NCBI RefSeq assembly: GCF_016741875.1 | Contig: NZ_JAERRF010000003.1 | Location: forward strand, 248,001-312,000 | DNA length: 64,000 bases | Reading direction: 5' to 3' | Origin: Streptomyces coffeae | Lineage (GTDB): Bacteria; Actinomycetota; Actinomycetes; Streptomycetales; Streptomycetaceae | In this document: positions 63,344 through 64,000 of the stretch, in pieces | How the letters are laid out: each line of letters begins with the position of its first letter | Numbering within the stretch: the first letter of the stretch is position 1 | Position numbers and translations under genes: made by a program | Notes under the pieces: generated by a model | Seen by the model: the letters and a program-made list of their open reading frames with translations, nothing else | What the model was told of the DNA's origin: nothing | Databases searched by the model: none

Positions 63344-64000
63344 ATGGCAGGCTCTGTTCATCGCGAGCCTGATGTCGAGGAGAGTGAATCCTTGCGGTCC
63401 GACGCCAACATCGCGGGGCCGATGACCGATCCGGTCCCCGGCCCCCGTACCGAATCGGCGGGGGAGGATGTTTCACGTGAAACACCTCCTCCGATGGACG
63501 ACACCCCCATTGGCCGTGCCGCTCAGTTGGCGGTCGAAGCCCTGGGCCGGGCCGGCGAGGGGCTGCCGCGACCGGAGCAGACCCGGGTGATCGTGGTGGC
63601 CAACCAGAAGGGCGGAGTCGGAAAGACCACGACCACGGTCAATCTGGCTGCCTCACTCGCTCTGCACGGCGGTCGTGTGCTGGTGGTCGACCTCGACCCA
63701 CAGGGCAATGCCTCGACGGCCCTGGGGATCGACCACCATGCCGAGGTCCCTTCGATCTACGACGTCCTGGTCGACAGCAAGCCCCTGTCCGATGTGGTGC
63801 AGCCGGTCCCGGATGTGGAGGGGCTGTTCTGCGCTCCGGCCACCATCGATCTCGCCGGTGCCGAGATCGAGTTGGTCTCACTGGTGGCGCGGGAGAGCCG
63901 ACTGGAGCGGGCCATCCAGGCCTATGAGCAACCGCTGGACTACATCCTCATCGACTGCCCGCCCTCGCTCGGACTGCTCACGGTCAACGCTCTGGTCGCG
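63344..64000 (+). CDS. parA: chromosome partitioning ATPase ParA (cut by window end)
   Basis: ATG 63344 opens a frame that is still open at the window end (219 codons). It begins MAGSVHREPDVEESESLRSD and reaches the deviant Walker A motif in VIVVANQKGGVGKTTTTVNL (about 83-102), then VVDLDPQGNASTAL and ILIDCPPSLGLLTV. ParA drives segregation of ParB-parS complexes into spores. This start gives the long family N-terminus seen in S. coelicolor ParA. ATG 63422 (MTDPVPGPRTES) is an alternative. A parS site lies within the N-terminal coding part. Confidence 0.93.
   Translation, partial: MAGSVHREPDVEESESLRSDANIAGPMTDPVPGPRTESAGEDVSRETPPPMDDTPIGRAAQLAVEALGRAGEGLPRPEQTRVIVVANQKGGVGKTTTTVNLAASLALHGGRVLVVDLDPQGNASTALGIDHHAEVPSIYDVLVDSKPLSDVVQPVPDVEGLFCAPATIDLAGAEIELVSLVARESRLERAIQAYEQPLDYILIDCPPSLGLLTVNALVA
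63470..63483. promoter_or_regulatory. parS: parS site inside parA
   Basis: A second perfect GTTTCACGTGAAAC lies in the 5' coding part of parA, where it encodes VSRET. ParB binding here could both seed partition complexes and affect parAB expression. Confidence 0.95.

Overview
The window is a stretch of a Streptomyces-type chromosome spanning the replication origin. The GC content is very high, GTG starts and 4-base stop/start overlaps are frequent, and the order parA-rsmG-jag-yidC-yidD-rnpA-rpmH-dnaA-oriC-dnaN-gnd-recF-dciA-gyrB-gyrA is the classic Streptomyces oriC core. The species cannot be fixed from the sequence.

Region 1 (1 to about 12009) is most of an integrated actinomycete conjugative and replicative element (AICE). 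Reading from its right end leftwards, it has a phiC31-type large serine integrase, a convergent gene resembling the phiC31 gp3 recombination directionality factor, a RepSA-type initiator, a small zinc-finger protein, a small membrane protein, a TraB/FtsK DNA translocase, a Pra-like protein and a divergent GntR/KorSA-type repressor with paired operators. Further left are a 170-bp zone with a large inverted repeat, a translationally coupled set of small conserved proteins, an XRE/TPR regulator, an aminoglycoside-phosphotransferase-like gene and, running off the left edge, a SpoU/TrmH-family RNA methyltransferase. The right junction at about 12009 cuts a host SpoU/TrmH-family gene inside its conserved NIG-type motif. 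The left junction is not visible.

Region 2 (12 to 24 kb) is chromosomal accessory metabolism: an HTTM membrane protein and a DUF5819 protein upstream of the broken methyltransferase gene, a complete phenylacetyl-CoA epoxidase operon (paaABCDE), an acyl-CoA dehydrogenase behind a KstR-like operator, a rhodanese, a J-domain protein, a DUF2252 protein, and a divergent HxlR regulator/azoreductase pair. A tRNA-Leu(CAG) closes the region.

Region 3 (24 to 38 kb) is the conserved cell-wall growth and sporulation cluster: fhaA, fhaB, pstP, rodA, pbpA and pknB on the plus strand, then on the minus strand a chain of class E sortases, a PabA/TrpG-type glutamine amidotransferase, a small membrane protein and a DUF881 protein, followed by crgA. 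A cluster of DnaA-box-like sequences lies just after crgA, about 19 kb from oriC.

Region 4 (38 to 47 kb) holds a rhomboid protease, a cyclophilin, a DUF5324 protein, an HTH/coiled-coil/receiver hybrid regulator, tRNA-Ala(TGC), a small HTH protein with a Ser/Thr kinase, a secreted membrane-anchored protein, a DLW-39 peptide and tRNA-Ile(GAT).

Region 5 (47 to 64 kb) is the origin core: a DUF3566 protein, gyrA, gyrB, dciA-like, recF, gnd and dnaN on the minus strand, oriC at about 56.7-57.3 kb with many DnaA boxes, dnaA, and then on the plus strand rpmH, rnpA, yidD, yidC, jag, rsmG and parA (cut by the window end). Two perfect parS sites lie around the start of parA.
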